In this document: piece by piece, positions 23,887 through 34,772 of the stretch
Position numbering within the stretch: the stretch's first letter is position 1
Layout of the letters: every line of letters begins with the position of its first letter
Assembly (NCBI GenBank): GCA_902806575.1
Contig: CADCXD010000004.1
Span: forward strand, 3,224,001 to 3,288,000
Direction of reading: 5' to 3'
Length of the DNA stretch: 64,000 bases
From: Jackrogersella multiformis
Lineage: Eukaryota; Ascomycota; Sordariomycetes; Xylariales; Hypoxylaceae
The notes under the pieces: model-generated
What the model was told of the DNA's origin: nothing
Databases searched by the model: none
The model's input: the letters and a program-made list of their open reading frames with translations, nothing else
Program-made: the position numbers and the translations under genes

Positions 23887-23980
23887 CGTAGTTGGTGATA
23901 GCTAGAAGTTTTTCAGGCAAAAGGGGTAGCCACCTAGGAATGGACCAGAAAATAACGACAGGGCCAAGGGAATCTCGCAT
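23887..23980 (-). other. Candidate first exon of the membrane-protein gene
   Basis: Begins ATGCGAGATTCC and codes 31 residues including IPRWLPLLPEKLLAITNY, a typical hydrophobic start for a membrane protein, then a GTATAT donor. Splicing to 23759 is off by one base from the downstream frame. Removing one G of the five-G run at the acceptor would restore it; the sequence as given does not. Confidence 0.35.
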
Positions 23981-24490
23981 TTCTTTCCTTCTCTATCTAA
24001 GCCCTGTAAGCAGACCGGACTAGATCTCACATAAGTTGGGTTACAACAAAAGCCTCCATTAGGCAGTAAGACTGTTCGGGCATCCCTTAAAGCGAATCAC
24101 GTTTTGTATTTGAATGAAGTGCATTAAGTGGCTTTCGATGGAACGGCAAAATGAGAAGAGGATGTCACCTTGGGGAACCTGATAAGCCGCTCTACCCAGC
24201 CCTCGGACTTGGTAGGTAGATGAACCAGGCGAGATCCCACCTATTAGTGAGAATAGGTTCGGTTCCTATTAGCGCTATTGGTATCTCACTGGTAGCTCAA
24301 TTGATGGGTGTCAGTTTGGTAAAGAAATGCTGTATAACCACACCTTACATCGGATCAAAATTCCTACGATTTTTGGACATAGGTACTGGAACTTGACGGT
24401 GCCTTACGGTGCGCATCGTCATTCTCAGAGTACTTAGGTATTTATAGTTGATTATATGTACAGTTTTATTTGAGTCTGAACCCCTAATTT
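23981..24490. other. Intergenic region
   Basis: Gap between two minus-strand genes; nothing recognisable apart from a GGTAGGTAGATGAACC motif near 24210. Confidence 0.5.
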
Positions 24491-26284
24491 CTATCGTTTC
24501 ATCATCCTCTTAACCTTAGATACTGCCTGAGCAATGGAGCTCTCAGCTGCATCCGTATCTGACATTGTCTCATTACCAAAGAAGTCCTCCTCGTCGTAAA
24601 ATTCCTGGCCGTCACATATACGAACAACACGAACCTCGGACTCATCGTTTGCTAACACGGTCCCGCCTAATTTAATACACCAAGTTTCATCTTCTGCTAT
24701 ATCTCTTGTCTGCGTCACCCGAGCTGTTTCGATTTTGTGGATTACATCTTCCACCACTGATTTCAATAGAGCCTTTGTAGAGCTCCGACCGGCTTGATAA
24801 CGGTCTGATAAAATTTGACAAAACCAACATGGGAACCGGGACCCCGCCGCTCCCGGTCTTAGTACAAATAGAATATCGGCATACTGTTGGGTTTTATCAT
24901 TCCTAATCCGGACTATCGTTGCATAGGCTGGAGATTCTCCCTCGGTTATTTCAAGCAAGCCTATTGTGTCACCCACCTCTGTTGGTGACCGAGGATGGCC
25001 AAAGCCAAAATCGCGGGTTTCTAGCCGGAAATATTCAGTTTCGCTTGTTGACGACAGAGACTTTCCTTTTGTATGCAAGAACGGGCACTGAGGGTCTACC
25101 AGGATTATCACATTGTAGCGGTTTAGTTGAAGGAGAGTCGGACTTTGTCCCGGGCCATCATGGGCGGATCGAATCATAAGATGCTCGCCACTCATCCCAC
25201 TAGAATTTCTATGCCGTGAAATCCTTGGTAGATCCAGTAAGACTGGCGATTCAGGGAAAGGGCAGCGATCAAATTGGTTGCGCGAACGGACCGTTCGTAA
25301 GGGGATCCCGACGTATTCGTAATGTTCTCCGAATTCCTTGCCGACGTTAAGCATAGCGTATATATACCGACTGCTATATATCACCGGTAGGTATATAGAG
25401 AGGCCAATGTTCGTCATCGAATACGGTTTCAACTTTACGGCCGCGTCTTTCCTGACGAACTCGCCCGAATCCGCAAATAAATTCGGGAATGGAGCGAGCA
25501 AGCTCAGCCAGTCGGAAGGCACATCGTCGTTCCACGTCCAGCAGAAAATGGTATGGTCGCTTGAAGACTTGATAATCTCATTCTGAAGCCGTGTAAAGGC
25601 CTTTATTCCTTCGCCGTATAGAAGCGGCATGTTTATATCAAAGATGCCGAGCAGACAATAGGCAATATCTTCGATTCGAGTCGTCTTTCGTTTTGCGACC
25701 CAGGAGAGTCTCTTTGAAATGCTGGATGTGCTCAAAGCCATTGAGCCATCTAGAAACATCTCGTCGATGGTAGTTATCTCGGCTATCTTGGATGTCAGGG
25801 ATTCGGCTTTTGATCCGATCCTCTTCCACTCTCGAGTATAGAACACCACCTTCTTAGGTGCAAGAAGCTCTTGAAGCGTCCAACCTCGACTAAACCATCT
25901 ACTTTTATTGAATAGGGACATCACTTCTTCGGAACGTCCATCAGAGTCTTTGGTCGAAACATCTTGCAGATAAGCGTAGCAGATTTTGGCGTCTCGGTAC
26001 CAAGTGAACATAGAGTTGATGGCCTCTGTCAGCTCCGCAGAGCTGCTCTTATCGATGCAGTTTGTATCAACCCATATCCAATCGAACCCGTCTCTTCTAG
26101 CTTGCTCACAAGCCCCCTTGATCTTGACGAACCCGGGCCTTTTGCGAATCGAGCTACTCAGCTTTTGCCAGTCCTGGAAGGTCACCTCCCCCGTCTCCCA
26201 CGTATGAGAGAGAATGGCATATTCGGGGATCTGGTCCCCGAAGAACTCCTCCATTTCATAACTCCGAGTTTGGATCAGCCGCAT
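24491..26284 (-). CDS. HET-domain protein (HET-E-like N-terminus)
   Basis: A single-exon frame of 597 aa from ATG 26284. The frame is open further upstream only through a TTG start, and TTTTGCAG directly before the ATG suggests a 5' UTR intron acceptor. The HET domain fills residues about 20-170: YAILSHTWETGEVTFQDW, then WIWVDTNCIDKSSSAELTE, then the SRGWTLQELLAP block. It continues with DIAYCLLGIFDINMPLLYG, usual in this HET subfamily. No NACHT or WD repeats follow; the C-terminal 330 residues look like a beta-rich domain of unknown role. The protein would act in the cytosol in incompatibility or stress-induced death if it behaves like known HETs. Confidence 0.88.
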   Translation of the reverse strand: MRLIQTRSYEMEEFFGDQIPEYAILSHTWETGEVTFQDWQKLSSSIRKRPGFVKIKGACEQARRDGFDWIWVDTNCIDKSSSAELTEAINSMFTWYRDAKICYAYLQDVSTKDSDGRSEEVMSLFNKSRWFSRGWTLQELLAPKKVVFYTREWKRIGSKAESLTSKIAEITTIDEMFLDGSMALSTSSISKRLSWVAKRKTTRIEDIAYCLLGIFDINMPLLYGEGIKAFTRLQNEIIKSSSDHTIFCWTWNDDVPSDWLSLLAPFPNLFADSGEFVRKDAAVKLKPYSMTNIGLSIYLPVIYSSRYIYAMLNVGKEFGEHYEYVGIPLRTVRSRNQFDRCPFPESPVLLDLPRISRHRNSSGMSGEHLMIRSAHDGPGQSPTLLQLNRYNVIILVDPQCPFLHTKGKSLSSTSETEYFRLETRDFGFGHPRSPTEVGDTIGLLEITEGESPAYATIVRIRNDKTQQYADILFVLRPGAAGSRFPCWFCQILSDRYQAGRSSTKALLKSVVEDVIHKIETARVTQTRDIAEDETWCIKLGGTVLANDESEVRVVRICDGQEFYDEEDFFGNETMSDTDAAESSIAQAVSKVKRMMKR

Positions 26285-26809
26285 AGCTGCAAAATATAAC
26301 GGGGTTTGATAAAGAGCAAAGCTTCGTGTTTTTAGAAATTTATGGGACAAATTAAGATCCTTTGAATACTTGATTTATCGTTACACTTGCAAAACGAACT
26401 TCAGTTGAATATTTTGATGATTATTCTGACTCATTCTTGTGGTAAGGAGGAATCTGGAAGAAGGAAGGCAAAGGCTGAAGAGCTGAAGAAGAAAACCACG
26501 CTTGCCTATCTACGGACAGCACTGCCACCACACAGTATAGAAAAAAGGTCACATGTCTATAAATCTACTTCTTTGCCGTGTATACTATCTTGCTATATCG
26601 ATAATGTTTCGCAAATAATGTATAAAATATATTTATTACCCATTTTTTATTCTTCCCCTTTACCGTGTAACCCCCAAGAGGTATCAATCACTGCTCTACC
26701 TACCAGCCAAATTCCGTGGCTATAAAGGGCAAACGAATATATAACAGAGCTTGAATTCGCAAGTCTATTACATAAGTAGACGGCCAAGAGAATATCCTTC
26801 AATCCAAAT
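26285..26809. other. Intergenic region upstream of the second HET gene
   Basis: Contains the HET gene's 5' leader and the 3' flank of the transcription-factor gene. A 112-codon plus-strand frame at 26387-26725 looks random and is not called. Confidence 0.5.
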
Positions 26810-28923
26810 CTACGTAGCAAAAGGCATGTAAGAACTGTCCACCCTAAAATCCCAGGCAGGGCTCAAGATCTCGTCCTGCAGCATCCCTATGAGAAACTCA
26901 TCGGAGAAGTTGAAGTCCATCAGCTCGGTTCCGCCTGCGCCGTTGATATCGCTCGCGCCGGCGCCGCTCTCCGGGGTCGGGAAGGCGGCGCCCGGCGGCA
27001 TCTCGGCCAGGAACAGGGCCTTGACGTCCCGGAGGAGCGGGGTCATCTTGAAGAAGAGCCCGCACCGGGGCCCGTCCGCGTCGACCATGCCGCGCAGCGC
27101 CGGGACGCGGTCGATGCTCTCGCACGCGCGGTCGATGGCCTCGAAGACGTCGATGCGCCGCCGCACCTCGTGCAGGTCCCACCCGGGCTCGTCGAGCACG
27201 GACAGCTTGAAGAGCACGACGAAGTACTGCATGAACTGGGTGAAGACGTCGGCGGTGATGCCGACCCAGTCGCCCAGCGGCATCTCCGCGTAGACCACCA
27301 GCCACCGCTCGATGTTGTTTAGAACGGATTCGAGGTCTTGTAGCCGCTGGAAGTGCGACAGACCGGTTTGGTCCGAGGGTCTCGGTCTGCCTAGCGCAGA
27401 TTCTCGGATTTTGAGTTCTGTGCTGAATAGATAGAACTGTGTAGTCCCTAGAAATAGTCAGACTCTGCCCAATTATCGAGGGGTGGAAGTTCCTGACTAT
27501 GTGATTCAATATCGGCTGGTAAGCTCTGCCTGATATCACCGAGCTGTCTTAGCAAGGCCGTAGTCAGGGCTAACGATGGCGCCTTTGAAGTTTCTGCCCC
27601 CGCCGTATAGTCCGAGGAAGTGCAGGTCAACTGGTTCGTGATGATTTGGCATTTTATCTGCGCAGCTAAGAGCATATCTAGGTACGCCTCTTTCCCGTCG
27701 CCAAGAAGACGGAGGCAGTTGTCTAAATACGACGTCCAGCGGAGAGGTTCAGACATCCGATATGTTGACCATGTGCTAATCATATCGAGTTAACAGGGCA
27801 CTTGGAGGGAAAGTTTCCCTTCTTTGTGATGAAGTATAGGGCTTACGAAGACGAAAGATGGAACACAGCTAGCATGGTTCGACGCTCTTCTATAGTCCGA
27901 GGACGCTGTCTCGCCGGTTGGGTTGGGATACGACTACGTCGTAGCGATGTTGTAGGTGGTTCGTGGTGAATACCCAGGTCGAAAGCTAGCGACACGGCCA
28001 GTTGTGAGAGCATGCACATGAACGGCTTGTCCTGTTTGAAGTAGTGAGACCTGCGAGTGAAGTTGACCGATCAGCTCAAGTTATTACATGGCACTCGATA
28101 GTGGAAGCCATGATGGAAATCAGTCGGGCGGGACACACCATGAAGCAAATCCAATGATACCCTGGAGTAAATCTAGATCGGCAAGATGCTGCGACACTAT
28201 TCTACGTGATATGATATGCCAGATTGTTGCCTCCATCGCGAATTGCTGCGAGACCATTTTAGGGGTCAAAGCCATTATAACAAGCCAGAGAAAGGGTTTC
28301 TCGCGCCGAAGCTCAGCGGCGCTCGTTGTTTCGGGGATATGGATGAATGGAAACATCGAAAGAAAGGAGCGACGAAAGGAGTCCAGTTGTTCCTCTGCGA
28401 CCCTGTCTGGCAACTGGTGGACAGACACGTCTTCGAGTATGAGTGATGGAGACGTAGAGGGGGTTACAGGGCGTATGAGATGGACAACGCTAGCGGCAGT
28501 GTCTAGCACGACGTCTGGATGACGATGTCCCGTCATCGGGGATATAGAGTCGCCGTAGCTACCGGGTGTCCCTTCTGATAGCGACTGTGGCGTGTGCCGT
28601 TGATATTGGCCTTGAGGCTGAACCTGCTTCTCAACAGCCTGGGAGCGTAAAATGGACACTAGGTCGTCCAGCTTCTCCTCAAGCCGCGTAGTAAGGTGCG
28701 GAGGATGGGGTTGCGCAGGGGGTGGTGGTGGTGTATGAGCCTTGCGCTTACGGACAGCCAGCGCCGGCTCGCAGGGTTTGCCAAGGCGGTGGCATCGCTC
28801 GCAGGCAAACCCGTCAGACCGATAAAAGCACTTGCATTTAGCGCGGGAGCAGCCGACGCATGCCTGTCCGTAAGGCGCCGGACTGCAGGCCGCGGAGGGC
28901 CCTGCTATTGAACCGGGAGGCAT
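26810..28923 (-). CDS. Zn2Cys6 fungal transcription factor
   Basis: Four exons on the minus strand: 28923-28139, 28050-27847, 27775-27498 and 27447-26810 (634 aa). Frame is continuous. The third intron is the least sure: its donor is the unusual GTCAGG, but it has a CTGAC branch and TTTCTAG acceptor and restores a long helical region. Residues about 20-52 carry the binuclear zinc cluster (CVGCSRAKCKC then CERCHRLGKPC), which binds CGG-type half-sites in DNA. A proline run and a short coiled region follow, then the helical middle-homology region of fungal regulators (about 190-600). It is a nuclear regulator of unknown target. The neighbouring dehydrogenase across a 0.6-kb shared promoter with CCG/CGG motifs is a candidate target. 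Confidence 0.85.
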
Positions 28924-29514
28924 CTCCTCTCTCGCAGTCGGACCAATCAACCAGAATGCAATCGACCGGAATGGAAATGGATCCCGGCAATCTAGTATTT
29001 CCGTTAGTATTTCCTAGTATAAACCGGAGTTCGACAACATCAGAGTAGGATATTCGTGGTGATGAGTCGACGTTGGCCAAACAAAGATCGATGGTGGTGA
29101 GATTGATACTCAATCCCGCGGATTTCGTGAACTTCGGGCTGAAATGAATTTTGGTGTCTTATGTAAGCCCGCGGGATTTATTGTCCTTTCGCCCCCTTTA
29201 TCCCACGGGATACGATGATTCACCAGTTCTGTTATTTTTAATAGAAAAAAATACCTTATAAATATCCCGCTTATCCCGTCCACCTATCCCGGCTCAGGCA
29301 ATAAAACCCGCGGAATTAGTTAAAGATGTCATGTATACGTAGATACTCTAGTATAATCTTACTCCTTAATGGGCAACCTTTTAGCGGAATGGCTTCATAT
29401 AAACAGAGCCTTGGAAGATCATTCAATATACCCTCATCTAACCACACATCACTTAACTTCCATCAGCATCATCCATTCCATCATTACAAAGAAGTTTCAT
29501 AGAAACAAATCAAG
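28924..29514. promoter_or_regulatory. Shared divergent promoter with CCCG motif cluster
   Basis: Separates the transcription factor (-) from the dehydrogenase (+). Between 29112 and 29314 there are at least seven related sites: ATCCCGCGGATTT (29114), CCCGCGGG (29168), TCCCACGGGA (29201), ATCCCGC (29264), ATCCCGT (29273), ATCCCGG (29286) and CCCGCGGA (29307). CCG/CGG pairs are the usual contacts of Zn2Cys6 factors. A TATA-like CATATAAA lies at about 29397, 115 bp before the dehydrogenase start. Confidence 0.55.
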
Positions 29515-30637
29515 ATGTCTTTATCTAGCCTTATCAGTATTCTCCGACAGACCTTCCCAGGAAAGCCGACTTTCAGAGAAACCGATGTCCCTGACTTAAC
29601 CAACAAGGTGTGTATATCACAGAAACCTCCTCTACATGACCACCCCCTGAAAGAAGTCGTGGACTCCATATTGCATCTACTTACTATGATAATAGGTCAT
29701 CATCGTGACAGGATCCAACACTGGTATTGGCAAAGAAATCGCTCAGGTTCTTTACTCCAAGAATGCCAAGGTCTACATGCTGGGACGTTCTGAGGAGAGA
29801 ATGAAGAAAGCCATCGAAAGCATCAAGACGGCCGTCCCACAGTCGGCTGGGGACCTCATATACATTCACCTCGATCTTGCTGATCTCACGAGCATTAAAG
29901 CAACGGCGGAGGAATTCCTCCGCAGGGAGCAGAAACTTGACATCCTGTTCAACAACGCAGGTGTTGCGTACCCTGATAAGGGGTCCAAGACGAAACAGGG
30001 TTATGAACTTCAACTTGGGGTGAACTGTATCGCCACCTTCGCCTTGACAGAGCTCCTTACTCCCACCCTCGTTTCAACTGCGAAAGAATCGCAACCCAAC
30101 GCTGTTCGTGTGGTCTGGACGTCGTCCTCGGCCGCCGAGGGTGTAAACCCTAAGGACTTCATGGACAATGTACTTAACTCCGAGAAGAAGAGTTTGTTTG
30201 AACTGTACGGCACCAGCAAGCTGGGAAATTACTTGCACTCCACCGAGTTCGCGGCGCGTCACAAGGGAGATGGCATCGTATCCGTCTCGTTGAACCCTGG
30301 TAATCTCGACTCAGATCTATGGCGCACCCAGGGACCAATTACGACCTGGATCCTTCGAAGGACGGTCTTCTTCCCTTCTATCTACGGCGCGTACACGTGC
30401 CTATTCGCCGGGACTTCCCCTCAGGTTACTCTCGAGAAATCTGGCAGCCACAGTAAGTCTTACTCGTGCAGGACTCACAAAATTCAAGCTGATAGTGAAA
30501 TAGTTACCCCATGGGGAAAGATCTGGAATACTTTGAGTGTAATGGTTGCAGCATCGAAGTCGAAGTCCGAAGGTGGTACTGGAATTGCAAAGGAGTTTTG
30601 GGACTGGACTGATGCCCAAGCTAAGATGTATGTTTGA
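29515..30637 (+). CDS. Short-chain dehydrogenase/reductase (retinol-dehydrogenase-like)
   Basis: Three exons, 29515-29607, 29696-30452 and 30504-30637 (327 aa). The second intron is exactly 51 nt with no stop, so an unspliced reading would add 17 residues; its GTAAGT and AAATAG borders and the better fit of the spliced TPWGKIW end favour splicing. Motifs in order: TGSNTGIGKE, the Rossmann cofactor loop (about residues 36-45); NNAG at about 120; and YGTSK with the catalytic Tyr and Lys at about 205. It is an NAD(P)-dependent oxidoreductase, substrate unknown. The N-terminal residues before the Rossmann fold are typical of the fungal RDH/WW-oxidoreductase-like subgroup. It may be controlled by the adjacent Zn2Cys6 factor. 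Confidence 0.9.
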
Positions 30638-31940
30638 ATGTTTTCCGTGTCATGCTGTGGGTGTTATTGGTTCCACTGGAAAGGGTAGAAGGCATTATGG
30701 GCACTATTCTATATTTCTTAACGTTTGATATCTGGTGTTTCTTAAGCGGCTAACCTAGATGATATCTGTAAATTTTTATTAATGAACTCTTCCTTTATTA
30801 AGTTGCCCAAACAAAATAGATTACTGATGTGACATGACTTAAACTTCAAGGTAGCTTCCCTTTCAACCCGGTTATAGATCATCATAATAGAAATAGAGGA
30901 TAATATCCGTCAATGCTTTCATGCCGCAGATCCTAGATGTTAATATATTAGAAAAGTTGGTGATTTTAGTCATCACTCACTTCTCTCGACGCTAAAAAGG
31001 TCAATCGACTGAACAGCTAGGCTATAAATACGGCTAATTGGGTATTTTGGAGTGCTCATTTGCTGTTGAGATTTGGGATGAAGTGTAGATGAAGTGTACC
31101 TAGGTAGATGAAGTATAGGTATATGTTTGGTTATCGACAAACGGCGGCGGTAACACATGGATGCTGATAAGGGGCTAGCAGCTTACCTAATGTAACATGA
31201 CAATGTGGCAGTGTGGGTAGGAAAGGTCACGTGAAGGTACTTTGCACCGCCTCTTGTCACTTATGTAACTCGGACCTCCCTGCGCTAGCCTGACTCTGAC
31301 GCGCTAAAGGTGGCTCGTTGAAATGATTCAATGTTCCACTTAGGCTAGGTAGGTACCTCCTATGGAACTGTGGAGCCCTCGTCCACGGCAGCACGGGTAG
31401 GTACCTAAAGCCCTGATGTGTAGCTACGTAGGTACCTATTACCTCCTGTAGTTTCAAGGTTATCGGTTATCATACAGCTGGAGGTCGATGATCCAGTACT
31501 AAATGGATTACATCCAGCACAAGCCCGACCGCTCTGCTCTAAAGTACAACCTACACTAGATAGCGTACAGTACAGGAGGTAGGCACGGTACTTATTCCCC
31601 CCCCATTCACAACTCCACCACTCAGGTATATTCGATCGGCCGCATCTCTGCATCTACAAGACAAATCTAAAACCCTTCTAGACAATCGAAACTCTGACCA
31701 CGGAGAAGCCCTGAGAGGATCCCGTAGACATCCCGTAGACTTTCAATACTTGCAACAGGCTACAGCAGCGCTGCTATTAACTCCCTTTGTGTGGTTGCCT
31801 TGCGTACCTACTACCTACGAACCTTGGAATCTTCCAACACTCCAACACTCCAAACACCCAAACCGCCTTTTAATTCTTTTGTCACGCCTCTCCCTATTCT
31901 CTGACAACACTACATCTCAAACGCAAGCTCATCGCCCAAC
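30638..31940. other. Intergenic region upstream of the Rab gene
   Basis: No convincing gene. It holds several GGTACCTA/CCTAGGTA copies (about 31095, 31345-31360, 31395-31440) and a pyrimidine-rich leader with repeated CCAACACTCCAAACACC near 31840-31860, typical of a highly expressed fungal 5' UTR. Confidence 0.55.
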
Positions 31941-32868
31941 ATGGCCAACGACGAATACGATGTGAGCTTTACCCCTCCTGGTCCCTACAATTATCTCTGA
32001 CGGATCTGGCTGACTGTTGCTTATCGTAGTTTCTCTTCAAAGGTGCTTCCACTCGCCGACTACCTAATGTCACACCCGATACCCCGATACACGATTACTG
32101 ACGATATGGATTTCTAGTGGTGTTAATTGGAGACTCGGGCGTCGGAAAGTCCAACCTGCTCAGTCGATTCACCCGGAACGAATTCAACCTGGACTCCAAG
32201 TCCACGATTGGTGTTGAATTTGCGACCAGGTCTATCCAGGTCGATTCCAAGACGATCAAGGCGCAAATTTGGGACACTGCGGGCCAGGAAAGATATCGCG
32301 CCATCACCTCCGCGTACTATCGAGGAGCAGTTGGTGCGCTGCTCGTCTACGACATCAGCAAGCACCAGACCTACGAGAACGTTACAAGATGGCTTAAGGA
32401 GCTCCGGGACCACGCCGATGCCAACATCGTCATCATGTTGGTCGGAAACAAGAGCGATTTACGGCATCTGCGAGCTGTTCCCACGGAGGAGGCCAAGTCG
32501 TTTGCCAGTTCGTCTTCTATTTCGTGTTCTATATAATCTATTGGGATACCCGGATTACTGACAAGTGACGTCGTAGGCGAAAACCACCTGTCTTTCATAG
32601 AAACTTCAGCCCTCGACGCCAGCAACGTCGAGCTTGCCTTCCAGAATATCCTCACCGGTATGTGTCCTCTTGTAACGGCTAGCTTGCTCGAGCGCTAGTC
32701 AAGGCAGCCCACAATCTAACCCCCCGTCCCTATCTAGAAATCTACCGCATCGTCTCGAGCAAGGCCCTGGATAGCGGCGAAGGCTCCCAAGCCCCAATGG
32801 CAGGCACCAACATTTCGTTGAGCAAGTCTCCCGACGACGCCGCAAAGCAGGGTGGGAAGTGCTGTTAG
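31941..32868 (+). CDS. RAB11: Rab11/Ypt31-type small GTPase
   Basis: Five exons: 31941-31961, 32030-32042, 32118-32507, 32577-32657 and 32738-32868 (211 aa, the usual length). The first two exons are only 21 and 13 nt. All GTPase boxes are intact: GDSGVGKS (about residues 18-25), the switch I Thr in STIGVEF, WDTAGQE, GNKSD and ETSALDA. The protein ends GGKCC, the double-Cys geranylgeranylation signal. The sequence DEYDFLFKVVLIGDSGVGKS and the SKSTIGVEF effector loop are those of Rab11. Rab11 directs traffic from the trans-Golgi and recycling endosomes to the growing hyphal tip. Confidence 0.95.
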
Positions 32869-33701
32869 TTGGATGCACACGCTGCGGGATGGTACGACGG
32901 TTATACGGTTGGTATGATGTTACGTATATGGCGTCACATATTGTCCGGAACGAATACTCTGCGGTAGAGTGATGCGTCATGGGGTTCGGAATATTGACCT
33001 TGCAACGGGACATGGCTCTCTTCTTTTTTCTTCTCGTTTATCATTGATGTCTTGTAGCCGTACTCTGAAATTTGACAGCTGGAGGCCACTAACATCTCTA
33101 ATCTAACACCCGACGTAGTTACTGAATGCTATCTTTTGTTGCCTGAACCATACGGAATGCATCACCATAATACTGTGTAATTGTTAAATCTAATAGTAGC
33201 AATGCTCTTGCGGTGGTCACTAAATTTGGCAATGATCATTGCTAAGCTTGAACGTGGCTTCGTCTTACAGATGAGTCGGATCTCGCATCGCATGTGCTAG
33301 GCTATATGCAATCGTAAGCAAGCTGCCTTCCAAGGTTCTACCTTTTTTCTATGAGGTGACCGCGACCGCTCACCTTAGGAACGGATTCACCGTGTCTTAC
33401 CTGGGATCGGATACCGACATCAGGTAGGTACGATTCACGAAATACATTTGTGTACCTAGTGTACCTAGATACCTACATAAAATTGCACAGAGATTAGGTA
33501 GTGGTACCTACCTAGGTATCCAGGTATCTAGCCCAATTATCCAATTATTTGCTTAGACTTTTTAATACCAGCCCCGCCATCGATAATCAGAAGTCCGCTA
33601 TCGATAAGCCTACAAGAAAAAAAGTTGACTTTGCGAATCGCAACTTGAATTGAATTGTTCTCATGAACAACATTCCGGACCTTATAATTCATTAACGCAC
33701 A
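32869..33701. other. Intergenic region between Rab11 and BRX1
   Basis: 3' flank of the Rab gene and promoter of BRX1. CCTAGGTA palindromes cluster at about 33420-33530. Two CGATAA/TCGATAAG boxes sit at about 33580-33608, shortly before the BRX1 start. Confidence 0.5.
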
Positions 33702-34772
33702 ATGGCCGCTGTGTACAAGTCCCTTTCTAAGGGCTCAAATAGCCAAAAGGCGGAAGCGCCTGCAAATGGCATCCGAAAGAACAAGCAGAGAGTCTTGATC
33801 CTGTCCTCCAGAGGCGTGACCTACAGGTATCGTCCAATTCGCTGACCTGAGAAGACCGGCGCAGAAGATCTAACAGTTGTTGCGTGTAGGCATAGACATT
33901 TACTCAACGATCTTGCCGCCATGCTCCCCCATGGCCGGAAGGACGCGAAGTTCGATTCGAAATCTAAGCTGTTCCAACTCAACGAGCTTGCCGATCTATA
34001 CAACTGCAATAATGTCCTCTTCTTCGAGGCGCGCAAGGGCCAGGATTTATATGTCTGGTTGAGCAAGGTTCCTAATGGTCCGACAGTCAAGATGCACCTC
34101 CAGAACCTACATACGATGGAAGGTTAGTGGTATCTGGTTTACATCCTCTCCGACTCTGGTTGTGTTGGCAGCAGTTAGGTCAACCGATCGCTAACTCTTC
34201 CCTTTATAGAACTACATTTCACGGGCAACTGCTTGAAAGGTTCAAGGCCTATTCTCTCCTTCGATGCTGCTTTCGACAAGGAGCCCTACCTGCAAGTCAT
34301 CAAGGAGCTATTCCTCCACACCTTCGGCGTACCACAGGGCGCAAGGAAATCCAAACCCTTCACAGACCACGTCATGGGGTTTACTTTTGCCGACGGGAAG
34401 ATATGGGTGCGGAACTATCAGATCAACGAGTCGGAACCCGCGAAGGGTCAGGAAGACGAGGCAAGCTCCAAGCCCGCCAAGGGCCGCGGCAAGGAGCTCG
34501 ACGTCAGCCTGGTCGAGATCGGACCGCGCTTCGTCCTGACGCCCATCGTCATACAAGAAGGCTCGTTCGGCGGGCCCATCATCTACGAGAACAAGGAGTT
34601 CGTCTCGCCGAACCAGGTCAGGGCGGACCTGAGGAGGAGGACGGCCGCGAAGCATAACGTCCGCGCCGAGCAGCACGTGGATATGCTCGCGAAGAAGGGC
34701 GACCTGGGCCTGCGGACCGACGGCAGACAGGCGCCGGTCGACGCGCTGGACTCGAAAGTGCTGTTCGCTTGA
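33702..34772 (+). CDS. BRX1: Ribosome biogenesis protein BRX1 (Brix domain)
   Basis: Three exons, 33702-33826, 33890-34122 and 34210-34772 (306 aa). After a basic N-terminus the Brix domain opens with RVLILSSRGVTYRHRHLLND and includes LFFEARKGQDLYVWLSKVPNGP, all diagnostic of BRX1 rather than the related IMP4, RPF1 or SSF1. The length matches fungal BRX1. It is a nucleolar assembly factor for the 60S subunit, binding 27S pre-rRNA in early particles. The Lys/Glu-rich insertion near residues 215-235 is typical of fungal copies. Confidence 0.95.

Noticed and set aside
26387..26725. 112-codon plus-strand frame upstream of the HET gene
   Set aside because: Random-looking and overlaps the HET gene's leader; no splice or domain support.
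26898..27539. 213-codon minus-strand frame in the transcription-factor gene
   Set aside because: Alternative frame of the last exon, Arg/Pro/Gly-rich; the spliced main frame gives the middle-homology region.
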